The notes under the pieces are model-generated. The model saw nothing but the letters and a program-made list of their open reading frames with translations, ran no database searches and was not told the DNA's origin. A stretch of 64,000 nt of DNA, taken from Brachycybe producta (taxonomy: Eukaryota; Arthropoda; Diplopoda; Playtdesmida; Andrognathidae). The DNA lies in the NCBI GenBank assembly GCA_036925085.1, contig JAUPFP010000007.1:1-64000 (forward strand), read 5' to 3'. Position 1 is the first letter of the stretch. Each line of letters opens with the position of its first letter. Positions 33,253 to 43,016 of the stretch are shown piece by piece. A program made the translations under genes and the position numbers.

Positions 33253-34743
33253 AGTATTTTTCCACTAGACAATAGAAATAATGGAAATTGCAATTTGTCT
33301 TATTGTTATTGGTTTTTTTTTATTATGATTTAAGACACCAATTTTAAATGTGATATTATGTTTTTTTATATATATTATTATTATATGTATTCTCTAGTTG
33401 CCATGTTGGTTGTAATATTGTTTTTAATATTTTATTTCAAATTTGTTAATTAAAAAATTATCTTTATGGAATATTCCTTTGAACTCTGGAGTCCAAAATT
33501 CCAAACCCATTTTGAAAGTCACATGAGATTTTTGTTTTTCTTCAATCCATCTTTTTTAATGCCTAATCAAAAACACATTTTTTAAGGATTACGTGACCAG
33601 TGGTCAGTATTGACCACTCGTTTCATTTTTTTAAAGAATTTTGCGGTTACGTAAGAGAGGGGAGGAGAGGAGAAAATTAATTTGTCCTCTAAATTTTTTT
33701 TTGAAAGTTCTTGGTGTTTACCGGTCGTTTGCGATCGATCACCAACTGAACACATGATTTATTTATTAACATTCCCTTATAAAGAGTTAATTGCTAATCG
33801 TTTTGTCACTCGAATCCAAACTTATGACATCAATCTTGTACAAATAAGAATTCTGCAATTTTTAATATTCATTTCGAAGGACTTTTCATTTTGCGTGGTT
33901 TCTTCTTCAATCATTTTAAACGACGTTTTAGCTAATATTTTTTAAAAAAAATATTGTGCTACACATTTTTGTGTAATTTCATTTTGAAACACGCTTAAAG
34001 AAAGTTATATAATAGTTATTTCATATTACTTAATTGAATGCAAAATAAGCAAAAAAAATAAGCAATTTTAATTATTGTGTTAATTGAAATTGTGTAACAA
34101 AGTTTGTGTTCCACATTTTCATCCTATTGCTGCTGAATGCCATCAAATTATATTTTATGTGCGATATTTTTTGCAAGGTGTGAGCTTTTTTGCCATTTGA
34201 TTTTTTTTTTTCTCGCATTTGCCAATATTGGAAAATTTTTGTGTGTGTTTTCCAATTGTCATCCAATTGCTCATTTTAATTGCAAGTGAGAAATAATTAT
34301 TGGCTGCAATTTGTATTTATATCTTTTTTGACGACTGTTTCTCAAATTCAGAGAGTTTTTTTTTTTTTTCGTAATTGGACTTTTGAAAGATTCACAGGTG
34401 AGGTTGTCTAGTATATAAAGTCGTCACCTGGACCGATTCTATCACAAAACCTTCGAGACTTCTCTTAGTCTCTTCAAGTATCTACCTCCAAAGACACTTT
34501 GAACACACATCTTCCGGAAGGCTCTTGTGGATCAACCTCACCGAAACTTTACTTTTTGGTTAACTCAAGTGCAGCCACTTCGACGTTACCACTATTCTAC
34601 GAACGCAACTGCCAGAAACCAACGGCTTTTTAGTCGTCACTTTTACAATTTGCATTGTATGCATCCGCTTTCATCTCGTTACATAACGTTGACTTTATTC
34701 ACTTTTTTGAAAATCCCATCATCTATTGAATCTCCTAATCGCC
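33253..34743 (+). other. Intergenic spacer and 5' untranslated region of transporter copy 2
   Basis: The spacer is AT-rich with no gene. It holds a short hairpin (CCAGTGGTCAGTATTGACCAC) near 33600 and, from about 34390, a core-promoter-like block leading into copy 2. Confidence 0.6.
34412..34420 (+). promoter_or_regulatory. TATA box of transporter copy 2
   Basis: TATATAAAG is followed about 30 bases later by ATTCTATCACAAAACC, a plausible initiator, giving a 5' UTR of roughly 300 bases before the start at 34744. The alternative is a 5' intron, since CACAG followed by gtgagg at 34394-34402 is a good donor. Confidence 0.5.
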
Positions 34744-34841
34744 ATGACTGCCGACATCGAAGGAAAAATCGCTGGCTCCAAAGAGAAGGAATGTTCTCAA
34801 TCGCAAACGCAGACCAAGACCAAGAAGTCATCGTTAGGTGA
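34659..34841 (+). other. Upstream ORF overlapping the start of transporter copy 2
   Basis: An ATG at 34659 opens a 60-codon frame (MHPLSSRYITLTLF...) that runs past the main start codon at 34744 in another reading frame. If the 5' UTR is not spliced here, this would dampen initiation at the main ATG. No conservation of the peptide was recognised. Confidence 0.3.
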
Positions 34842-36183
34842 ACACAGCAAGGCTTTGTTGGCAGGCATGAGTGCCTCACTTGCATCTCTTTCTGTTGGAA
34901 CCGTCATCGGTTACACTTCTCCGGCCGTTCCCGACATCAACATCAACGACAGTCCTTTCCATTTGGACGAAGCCGACATCTCTTGGGTGGCCAGCTTGGT
35001 GTCGATCGGTGCTCTCATCGGCAACACTCTCGGTGGCTTCTTACTCGATAAGTATGGACGTAAGATGGTTTTGGTCATCCTCAGCTTACCATTTGTCATC
35101 GGTTGGGTGATCATCGGCACCGCTCCCACGGTGCAGTGGTTGTACATAGGTCGGTTCCTCACGGGCATATGCATGGGTGTCTCTGGCATAGCCGTGCCCG
35201 TCTACACTGCCGAAGTGTCTTCCACGAGTATACGTGGTCTCATGGGGTCTTTTCACGAACTGTCCACCAATTACGGCCTCCTGTTTGTGTTTGGGCTCGG
35301 TTGTGTCATGCGTTGGAACTACTTGGCCATTGCTTGTGCCTTCATTCCGGTTATCATGGTCTTCATGATGGTGTTTATGCCGGAATCCCCACGTTGGTTG
35401 TTGGCCAACGGTTATCGTGAAGCCACCATCGAATCTTTGGTTTGGCTGCGTGGCGAGGATGTGGACATTCTTCCAGAGCTGGCCGAAATCGAAGACAATT
35501 TGAAGTCGTCGGGAACGACCATCAGTCTTCTCGAACTGAGACATCCGTCGCTCTACAAGCCTCTGTTTATCATCATTGGACTCATGTTCTTTCAGCAGTT
35601 CTCCGGTTATGGAATCGTTCCGGAATACATGGTGAGCATCTTGGCTTCGGCCGGTTCTTCTTGGGACCCTTTCTCGCAGACGGCCGTCGTTGGAGCAGTG
35701 GGTGTCGTGGCCAATCTCCTTTCGGCATTGGTGGTCGATAGAGCCGGACGAAGGGTAATGTTGGTCATCTCGGCGGTTGTCATGTTCTTGAGCATCTCCA
35801 TCATCAGTGGGTATTTCACGGTGGTTTATTACGTACCAGACATGGACACCACTTACATCTGTTACTTACCCACTCTTTCACTGATGGGTTTTAACTTTGG
35901 TGTTGCTCTGGGTTACGGTCCGGTTCCCTTCTATTTGGCCAGTGAGCTGTTTCCAATGAGGGCCCGTGGTGTTGTGGGTGGGATCGGAATCTCTTTCCTT
36001 TGGGTCTTTTCCTTCATGACCTCTTTTTCGTTCCCTTATCTTACGGCTATGTTTGCCGAATATATCGTCTATTGGTTCCTTTGTGGCTTTTCGGCACTCG
36101 GGATCATTTATGCCCTTGTTACCGTGCCCGAAACCAAAGGCAAGAGTCTGGAAGAGATCGAAATGCATTTCAGAAAGGAATAG
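34744..36183 (+). CDS. Intronless MFS sugar-porter family protein, copy 2
   Basis: A 479-residue single-exon gene whose first ATG gives MTADIEGKIAG, a lysine- and glutamine-rich cytosolic N-terminus. Twelve membrane helices and the family motifs follow in the same order as copy 1: DKYGRK, GRFLTG, PESPRWL, QQFSGYG, DRAGRR, GYGPVPF, PETKGKSLEEIE. The same substitutions appear at GLUT1-type substrate positions (HEL for HQL, YG for IN, PF for PW). It sits 1.5 kb downstream of copy 1 in the same orientation, with its own TATA box, so it is probably transcribed separately. The product is likely a plasma-membrane facilitative transporter of unknown substrate. Confidence 0.93.
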   Translation: MTADIEGKIAGSKEKECSQSQTQTKTKKSSLGEHSKALLAGMSASLASLSVGTVIGYTSPAVPDININDSPFHLDEADISWVASLVSIGALIGNTLGGFLLDKYGRKMVLVILSLPFVIGWVIIGTAPTVQWLYIGRFLTGICMGVSGIAVPVYTAEVSSTSIRGLMGSFHELSTNYGLLFVFGLGCVMRWNYLAIACAFIPVIMVFMMVFMPESPRWLLANGYREATIESLVWLRGEDVDILPELAEIEDNLKSSGTTISLLELRHPSLYKPLFIIIGLMFFQQFSGYGIVPEYMVSILASAGSSWDPFSQTAVVGAVGVVANLLSALVVDRAGRRVMLVISAVVMFLSISIISGYFTVVYYVPDMDTTYICYLPTLSLMGFNFGVALGYGPVPFYLASELFPMRARGVVGGIGISFLWVFSFMTSFSFPYLTAMFAEYIVYWFLCGFSALGIIYALVTVPETKGKSLEEIEMHFRKE

Positions 36184-36410
36184 GCTAATTAAAATGATTT
36201 AGTTACGCAATTTATACATATTATGTGTATGTTAATTAATTGACGGGTAAAAGGGAAAAAACAAAAAAATTAATTGGCATTTCATTTTTTGTATCAAATG
36301 TTATGTATTTGAAGTGTGCTGCTATTGGGGCAATTTGGGCATTTTTGTTTTAATTTTAGTTTAAATTTCAGACGACATTTTCTTAGAAAATGAAAAGAAG
36401 TTATTTGACT

Positions 36411-36680
36411 GTATTTAAGGTGGTTTGAAATTATTCCGTCTTTCAAGTGCAAAATGAAATCTGAGACACTTGAATGTGTTTTAAAAACTAGAAGGGTAAG
36501 CTCAACTACTTAAGGGAGGGTGTTTCCATGTTGTTGATATCCATATTCCAAATATGCTTTTTATGTGAGTTTGAAAATGACCCAACTTTAAACAGACAAT
36601 ATATCATGAAGCTACCACCGCCCTTCTAGTTTCTTCCATGAAAGACGGAATAATCAATGAAGAGTTTGAAACTCACCTGT
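36411..36680. repeat. Foldback MITE family A with preserved termini
   Basis: The outer ends TTTGAAATTATTCCGTCTTT and TGAAAGACGGAATAATC are inverted repeats. Inside, AAAACTAGAAGGGTAAGCTC is mirrored by CCCTTCTAGTTTCTTCC. Confidence 0.7.
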
Positions 36681-37519
36681 TCATAAATCCATCTAAATAT
36701 ATTTTTTTCTTCCAAAATGAAATTTAACAAGAATTATTATTGTTAATTATTTTAAGTTATACTTTGTACACGCGGCCAAATATTGTTATTTTTCGACCAC
36801 GTGTATGAATAATTTTATTTGATGGTTAAATTGCTGAATTTTCCAAATATCGTGCATATGCAAGTATTTTTGGGTGATTTGGACGGGTGGACGCCTCCTC
36901 CATTTAGTGCCACCTATAAGGGCCTAAAGTGTTCTTGGGCTCCACTCGAAATTTATTTGGCAATTTGCAATTTACCATTTTTTTTCTCTCGATTTGGATT
37001 TGTTGTTTTTTTTTTAATCAAAAACCAAATAAGGTGGACTTTATCAACTACTATGTTGTTGTTATCGTCTGTTGTTGAGTTTATTTTTGTTTGTTTGTTT
37101 TTTTCTATTCGATTATTCTTTTTTCTAATAAAAATGACTAGTGAAAAAAATGACACCGTGCAGTGTGTAGATGCAAATGGCGTATGGGGCAGGCCCCCCT
37201 CCTCCTCCTCCTCCTCCTCCTCCGGCCCCACCTTCCCTTAAAACTGTACTTAAGTCAATGCAAAAGCTATAAACAATTAATAATATTATAAATTTGCATT
37301 TTAGAAAAAAAAACTGTCTAGAACAAATTGAAAACATGTAAATAGATTAGAAGTAATAAATGAATGACGTATTTTTTAAAGATGTCTTTTAAAATTAAAC
37401 TTGTCTTCAAAGTTTTAAATTTTGTTGTTCATCAAGTTTTTTTTTATTATTTCTTCCACTTTTTCAACTTTTCCAGCTGATTTTGAAACGGTTTTTTTCT
37501 GTGTTTTATTAGCAACAAC

Positions 37520-37690
37520 TAAGGAGAAATTGAAAATATTAGAAACTAGAATCGTAGCCGACAATTGTCGTTTACATTAAAAGATATCAACATGCAAATT
37601 GAAATTGAGTTACACTTCTAGTTCCTAAAACAGTTTCAAGTTTCTCAATTTTGCTCCTGTGTTTAATCTTTTTTCAGTTTGTCCTAAAAA
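37520..37690. repeat. Foldback MITE family A, shortened copy
   Basis: AAATATTAGAAACTAGAATC on the left, then AAAAGATATCAACATGCAAA and ACACTTCTAGTTCCTAAAAC on the right. The left half is partly deleted. Confidence 0.5.
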
Positions 37691-37879
37691 GGATTTTAAA
37701 AGATATCATTATAAAAATACCTTTAAGATGGATTCATTTAATTACTATATAAGCCTATAATAATTATTAAAATGCTTTCATATTGAAGCTATTTTCTATA
37801 AAATAAAATAAAAAATGAATTCTTGACCATAAATGAACAATAACAGCAATCTCAATTAAACAGGTGAAATTACATAATT

Positions 37880-38022
37880 ACTAATTAGTAAAAACAATAA
37901 TTATGTCAGCTTGATTTTCTTATCTTGAATTTGTATTTATTATTGTTCTATTTAAAAAAAAATTCAATTATGTTATCACTCCATTTTTGAAGCTGACATA
38001 ATTATTGTTTTTACTAATTAGT
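37880..38022. repeat. Palindromic element with 33-bp perfect arms
   Basis: ACTAATTAGTAAAAACAATA (then ATTATGTCAGCTT) at 37880-37912 is the exact reverse complement of 37990-38022. About 77 bases of AT-rich sequence separate the arms. Confidence 0.75.
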
Positions 38023-38023
38023 A

Positions 38024-38338
38024 GGGCTCTGATTTTTATGCAATATGTAGCAAAATGTTTCTCAATTTGTGTCCCAAAGTGCCAATTGTGAAGTAATTAA
38101 TCATCATCATTAGAGCAACTGCAATTAATAATATGCTCCAATCAAAAAGGCTAGAAAGAGAGAGAGAGAGAGGCTTGAAATCTGATATAGTATCAATTGT
38201 CAAGTAAGAGTTCTAGCCTCTAACTAGTGCTTTGATTGAAAAAAACAACAATAATTGTTGATTGATCTAAATTCACAATTGTCCTTTGACCACATATTGT
38301 GAAACATTTGTTTTTCTATTGCATAAAAATCCGAGCCC
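38024..38338. repeat. Foldback element containing a second foldback
   Basis: The outer ends GGGCTCTGATTTTTATGCAA and TTGCATAAAAATCCGAGCCC are inverted. Between them lies another inverted pair, AATCAAAAAGGCTAG at about 38144 and CTAGCCTCTAACTAGTGCTT at about 38213, belonging to the 5294-5397 family. Confidence 0.65.
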
Positions 38339-39036
38339 AACTAATTATGCAATGTGTGACCCGTTTAATTAATATTGCAGTTGTATTGTAAAATAAATGT
38401 AAAAATGCTGCAGAATGAGCAAATTTCTCTAGAACAGAAACATGAAAATAATGTTTGAAGAGTGAAATGAGATGAGTTTGCGTCGATTACTTTCTTTTTT
38501 AATAGCTTAGGCGCTTTTTACGATAAGAATTTATTGATTAATGCCACTCCGAGTGAGTGAGTGTGTGCAGAAAGGAATTCCAGTATTTCTGGATGGTCTC
38601 ACTACTACCACTACCACTACCACTACTACTACTAATATTACTAAGTATATACAACATTATAATGCAGACTATAGGAGGAGTCACTTCTCAATTTTAGGAG
38701 AATCGCACTCTTGTTTTACAAGTCAGCTGATTTATTTTTAGATCTACGCCAGAAGAATGCAATGCAACATATTTTATTTTACATTTAACAGGTTTTCACC
38801 AGTGTGTACAGTGTACACAGTGTATTGAGCTACTGTGGGTTAATATTCACCTTTATTGCTAACTGCAATATAAATGAATGAACACTTAATCTATTCCAAG
38901 GACAAAGTGTGTCTACATTGATCATTCTTGTATGGCGCCACCGAGAAAAACGTTCTCTAATTTTGTAAAAAAAAATTGCTTCCTCTTATTATTACTATAG
39001 AGTACCGGCCGGTACAATCTGCATGAGTCGTTCGAA

Positions 39037-40488
39037 ATGGCTGAAACTGAGAGTGGCACTTTAGTTCGACATAATTTTGTGTGCGATGAAGAGAAGAAAA
39101 AGAAGGAGGACCGCGGCACCGCAGAACACATGTGCCCACCTCTGGACCGTCACCTGAAAACTTTGGCCACCTGTGTGTCGGCTGCAATCGGTTCGATCGC
39201 TCTTGGTTCGGTAATTGGTTACACTTCTCCGGCTGTTCCAGATCTCAATAATCCTAATCGAGTAAGTCCGTTCCGATTGAATGACATGGAGATCTCTTGG
39301 GTTGCAAGCATCATCTCGATCGGAGGATTGACAGGAGTTCCGATTGCAGGTTTCCTTTTGAACAGGTTCGGTCGTAAATCCGTTCTCATGATGGCCTCTA
39401 TACCGTGTGCCTTAGGGTGGCTCGTCATTGCTTCTTCTTCCGGTGTGGTGACTCTTTACGTCGGCCGCTTTGTCACTGGATTGTGTTGCGGTATCATCGA
39501 CATCACCGTCCCTATCTACATCACGGAAGTGTCTCCCACTGAAGTGCGTGGTTTTATGGGTTCGTGCCATGAACTGGCCACCAACGTCGGTCTCCTCTTC
39601 GTCTTTGCTGCCGGGTGCCTCCTTCGGTGGAATTGGTTAGCGGTGGCTTGCAGCTTCATTCCACTCGTCCTTCTTCTATGCATCCTTCCGATGCCGGAGT
39701 CTCCGAGGTGGTTGTTGGCCAAGGGACGTCGTCAGGAGTCTCGAGATGTGCTCCGATGGCTTCGAGGTCCCGGTGCCGACATTGCCTCCGAGATAACCGA
39801 CATGGAACAAAATATTCATCTTTCGGGAACTCCGCTGAAACTTCGAGAATTGAAACATCCTGCAGTCTACAAACACATGGCCATCATCGGAGGACTCATG
39901 TTCTTTCAACAGTTCTCCGGTTATGGTGTCATTCCGGAGTACATGGTGCACATCTTCGAGTCATCTGGTACCGACTGGGATCCATATGTACAAACCGCCA
40001 TCGTCGGTGCCTTTGGTGTTGCGGCTAATTTTCTGTCGGCGCTGGTCGTGGATCGAGCAGGGCGTCGCATCATGCTCGTCATTTCTGCCGTCATCATGGT
40101 TCTCAGCATGTCCGGTCTAGGTTCCTTCTTCACCCTCAAGCACCTATCTTATGACTTGACATTTCAGGGTTGGGTTCCTACTCTTTGTCTCGTGTCATAT
40201 AATTTCGGAGTAGCTTTGGGTTACGGACCCATTCCGTTCTACTTGTCTAGCGAATTGTTTCCTTTGAGGGCTAGAGGTCTTGCCGGTGGACTCTCCATCT
40301 CTTTGGTCTGGGTTTTTATGTTCATCACGGCCCTTTGTTTTCCTCACATGATCCATGTTGTATATGACTTTGGTGTCTATTGGATTATGACTGCATTTTC
40401 CATTCTTGGAATTCTGTTTGTCCTCGTCGCCGTTCCCGAAACCAAAGGCAAGAGCCTGGAAGAGATAGAGCGACACTTCAACGATTAA
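39037..40488 (+). CDS. Intronless MFS sugar-porter family protein, copy 3
   Basis: A 483-residue single-exon gene with a charged cytosolic N-terminus (EEKKKKEDR), twelve membrane helices and the sugar-porter signatures NRFGRKS, GRFVTG, PESPRWL, QQFSGYG, DRAGRR, GYGPIPF and PETKGKSLEEIE. It shares the unusual QQFSGYGxxPEYMV and CHELxTN segments with copies 1 and 2, so all three descend from one already divergent ancestor. A 13-codon upstream ORF starting at 39023 overlaps this start. AATAAA lies at 40632-40637. It was called a Tret1/SLC2-like facilitative transporter by motifs; the substrate is unknown. Confidence 0.93.
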   Translation: MAETESGTLVRHNFVCDEEKKKKEDRGTAEHMCPPLDRHLKTLATCVSAAIGSIALGSVIGYTSPAVPDLNNPNRVSPFRLNDMEISWVASIISIGGLTGVPIAGFLLNRFGRKSVLMMASIPCALGWLVIASSSGVVTLYVGRFVTGLCCGIIDITVPIYITEVSPTEVRGFMGSCHELATNVGLLFVFAAGCLLRWNWLAVACSFIPLVLLLCILPMPESPRWLLAKGRRQESRDVLRWLRGPGADIASEITDMEQNIHLSGTPLKLRELKHPAVYKHMAIIGGLMFFQQFSGYGVIPEYMVHIFESSGTDWDPYVQTAIVGAFGVAANFLSALVVDRAGRRIMLVISAVIMVLSMSGLGSFFTLKHLSYDLTFQGWVPTLCLVSYNFGVALGYGPIPFYLSSELFPLRARGLAGGLSISLVWVFMFITALCFPHMIHVVYDFGVYWIMTAFSILGILFVLVAVPETKGKSLEEIERHFND

Positions 40489-40631
40489 CCGAGTGGCGCA
40501 ACTAATGCGATATTAAAAGCATAAATTACTTATTTTCAGAAACCTTTTACTGCACATTAATTTATCACAAATAATACTTTTTTTTATAACTATGTATTTC
40601 TTTACCTGGTCTTATTTATGGTTACCTTAAT

Positions 40632-40637
40632 AATAAA
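40632..40637 (+). terminator. Candidate polyadenylation signal of transporter copy 3
   Basis: AATAAA lies about 145 bases after the stop codon at 40488, a usual distance for a short 3' UTR. Confidence 0.5.
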
Positions 40638-40727
40638 TTATTTTTCAATCTGTTCGTATGCTGCAGTGCAGTTGGTGTCTCATTTTGTTAAGATAATTGA
40701 AGCTTGATATTTTGCAATGTTTTTCAG

Positions 40728-40877
40728 GTGGTATTTCAGGACATTGGCTGTACCGCACTGATGTTAGCAGCTGTTACTGGATTCTTCCGTAGGCCCATTC
40801 TTCATTGTTGCATGTTTTTGTTGCAGTCACAATGCCTTGAAAGTCATTTGCCAAAGTCTCGATCAGACACAAAACAG
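40728..40877 (+). pseudogene. Exon-like block with an ankyrin-like motif (orphan exon or relic)
   Basis: A pyrimidine-containing acceptor (tgtttttcag) and a donor (AAACAG, then gtagca) bound 150 open bases, in phase 0 at both ends. The encoded VVFQDIGCTALMLAAVTGFF resembles the first helix of an ankyrin repeat (xGxTALxLAAxxG), but the rest does not. No partner exons were found on either side. It may be a chance match, a captured exon fragment or part of an unrecognised transcript. Confidence 0.15.
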
Positions 40878-41955
40878 GTAGCAAATTTAGAAATTGTTGT
40901 TGTCTTGATGACTTTCTAAATTTGTAATGTTTGACGATGTAAGCTTTGAGTACAATTCAGAAGGTTTTCTGAAAGCTTCTTTCCAGTCTTGGTTCTCGAA
41001 ATTGAACTGAAATTCGATTGAAAGAATAAAAGGCTTCGTTGCTAGCGAAAACAATCGCCTCCGATTCGTACGGTCAAACACAATGGATTCTTCGATAAGG
41101 TGAGAGGTTTCCTAGGCGCAAAGTAACGTAATAATTGAAACCGAAGTTGACTTTTTTGTAAACACGTATTTTATTAACGGCATCTACCAGTTACTTGAAG
41201 TATGCTAATTAACAAACACGGTGTACATTTTTATGGCAAATATAAATACACACAATTTATGAAAAAATACGACTTGTTACACAAGATTTTGTAAGTTCAC
41301 TCTTTTAAATTTCAAGATCTCTCTTTCACCTTCAGAAAAATAAGCCCCTAAATTTAAATTGACACGCATCTATCTATCTATCTGCACTCATAACAACAAA
41401 CAACCTCCTGACTGACATAAATTCTCCTGCAATCACGTTATTTTAAGTTTTTAAAAACAAACAAACTGTGAATCGAAACAAGAAAAATATGAATCATTGT
41501 GCAAAGAAACATTTAAAAAGACAAAACAAAGTGCCAAACGATATTAAAACTCAAATCGGCACAGAAATATTTTTTTTAAACAACAATGGCTACCAAATTA
41601 TGATTACGACAACATACTTCTTCGAAATGAATATAAAGACTAGATAACAAACGACGAGAATTGTAATAATTCTGATTCGATGCAACGATTACTGTAAACA
41701 TAAAGGAAGCAATGACAAAAGAATAGAATTAGAAAACATAGAATTTCAATATATATATAAAATGCCCAATTGTTTTTAGTGATTGATTAGAAATGTCAGC
41801 TTAAGCAGTGTAATAGGTTATTAAGCCGTTTAGTTACTTAAATAGCCTCCAGAATTCAATTTGGATGCTATGGAGTTTTTCCTCCCAACAACTCTCTCTC
41901 TCTCTCTCTGCTTTTCTTCACTTATCAAGTAAATATTACATAAAACGCTAATAAT

Positions 41956-42287
41956 CAGTGTTGGGAAGCAGCCTAATTTGGTAAAAGCAAATGGGGTTAA
42001 CTGTAATTAAATTATTTTTTTTTCAAGTAATTAGTAATTCACCACATTACTCTTGGAACTTTGTAATTGTTAATTGTAATTACCTTTTCTAATGAAAAAT
42101 GCATTTACTTTTTAATTACTTTTCAATTGTTTGTGCGTTTGAGCTTGACTTATGCCATTCAGTTGTTTGTAATCGTCGTTTTTTCTATTTTTGCATTTGA
42201 TTATGACAAACTCTTTTGTTGTCATGTCATTTGTAATTAGAAAATAATTAAAATGAAAAAAATTGTAACTACTTTGTCCCAACACTG
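41956..42287. mobile_element. hAT-like MITE with CAGTGTTGGGA termini
   Basis: The element starts CAGTGTTGGG and ends CCCAACACTG, the terminal inverted repeats typical of many non-autonomous hAT elements. The flanks CTAATAAT and TTAATATT are six-of-eight identical, compatible with an aged 8-bp target duplication. The interior is rich in TAATTAC and has no ORF. Diverged copies occur at 1-95 and 19270-19690. Confidence 0.7.
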
Positions 42288-43016
42288 TTAATATTAGACC
42301 AACTAGTGAAACCGTAACAAAGTGTTTCAAGTCAGACAAGTTTCAAGTTGACTAAAAAAAAGGAAGCAGATTTGTTAATTTATCACATTATGAGAGAATT
42401 TTATCAGAATTCAAACTATTGTCGGCTTAAACGACACTGTTTTAACTTTGATGTATAATCACTTCAAGACCTTTAGACCCCCATTAACGTGATAAGAAGA
42501 TGATGTTGGCCAAAATGTGTGTTTGTCTTTTAATTTTTGATTGAGCTATGAAATTACACAAGAGTTAATTTCCAAATGGAAAAGTTTTTCAGTTTCAGGT
42601 TGTTTTATTTTTAAATCTCGGTTCTCAGATTCTTCCTCTTCCTTCTCCTCTTCCTCTTATAAAATGTTATCACAAAAGTTTCGATCGATTTCCAGTTGTT
42701 CCACAATATTTGATTTTCCGTTCCGTTTGATTTAGACCGAAGTCTCGTAATCTGTTTCCTCCGATATTTTACCCAACCTCCAAGCTAAAATGCTGGCTCC
42801 TGTGAACAAACACAAAATGTTACATTATTACTTCATTAATTAAGGTAAATTTAAACAGACAAAAAAGACAGCAAAATAAATAAAAATAATGCAGCAGCAG
42901 TAGATGAGATATGAATGAATCCGAAGTGTTTTTTTTTCTTCTCCAATAATGTTAGTCAAATAATAAAATGGGTGGCTTAAGCACTAGATGTTTAGATGAG
43001 GCTATAGAGGAAGAGA

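Larger units (their letters stand above)
36184..39036. other. Intergenic spacer between transporter copies 2 and 3
   Basis: No gene was recognised. It holds two family A MITE copies, a 33-bp-arm palindrome, and a nested pair of foldback elements. Short CT/GGA tracts give spurious ORFs on both strands near 36.8-37.3 kb. Confidence 0.65.
40489..43016. other. Intergenic between transporter copy 3 and the POPDC gene
   Basis: The region contains the 3' flank of copy 3, a complete hAT-like MITE and AT-rich sequence with microsatellites. Its only exon-like ORF is the doubtful block at 40728-40877. The 3' UTR of the minus-strand POPDC gene should occupy the right end. Confidence 0.6.

Noticed and set aside
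42541..42735. Serine-rich ORF downstream of POPDC
   Set aside because: Low complexity, opposite to the likely POPDC 3' UTR, with no family match.
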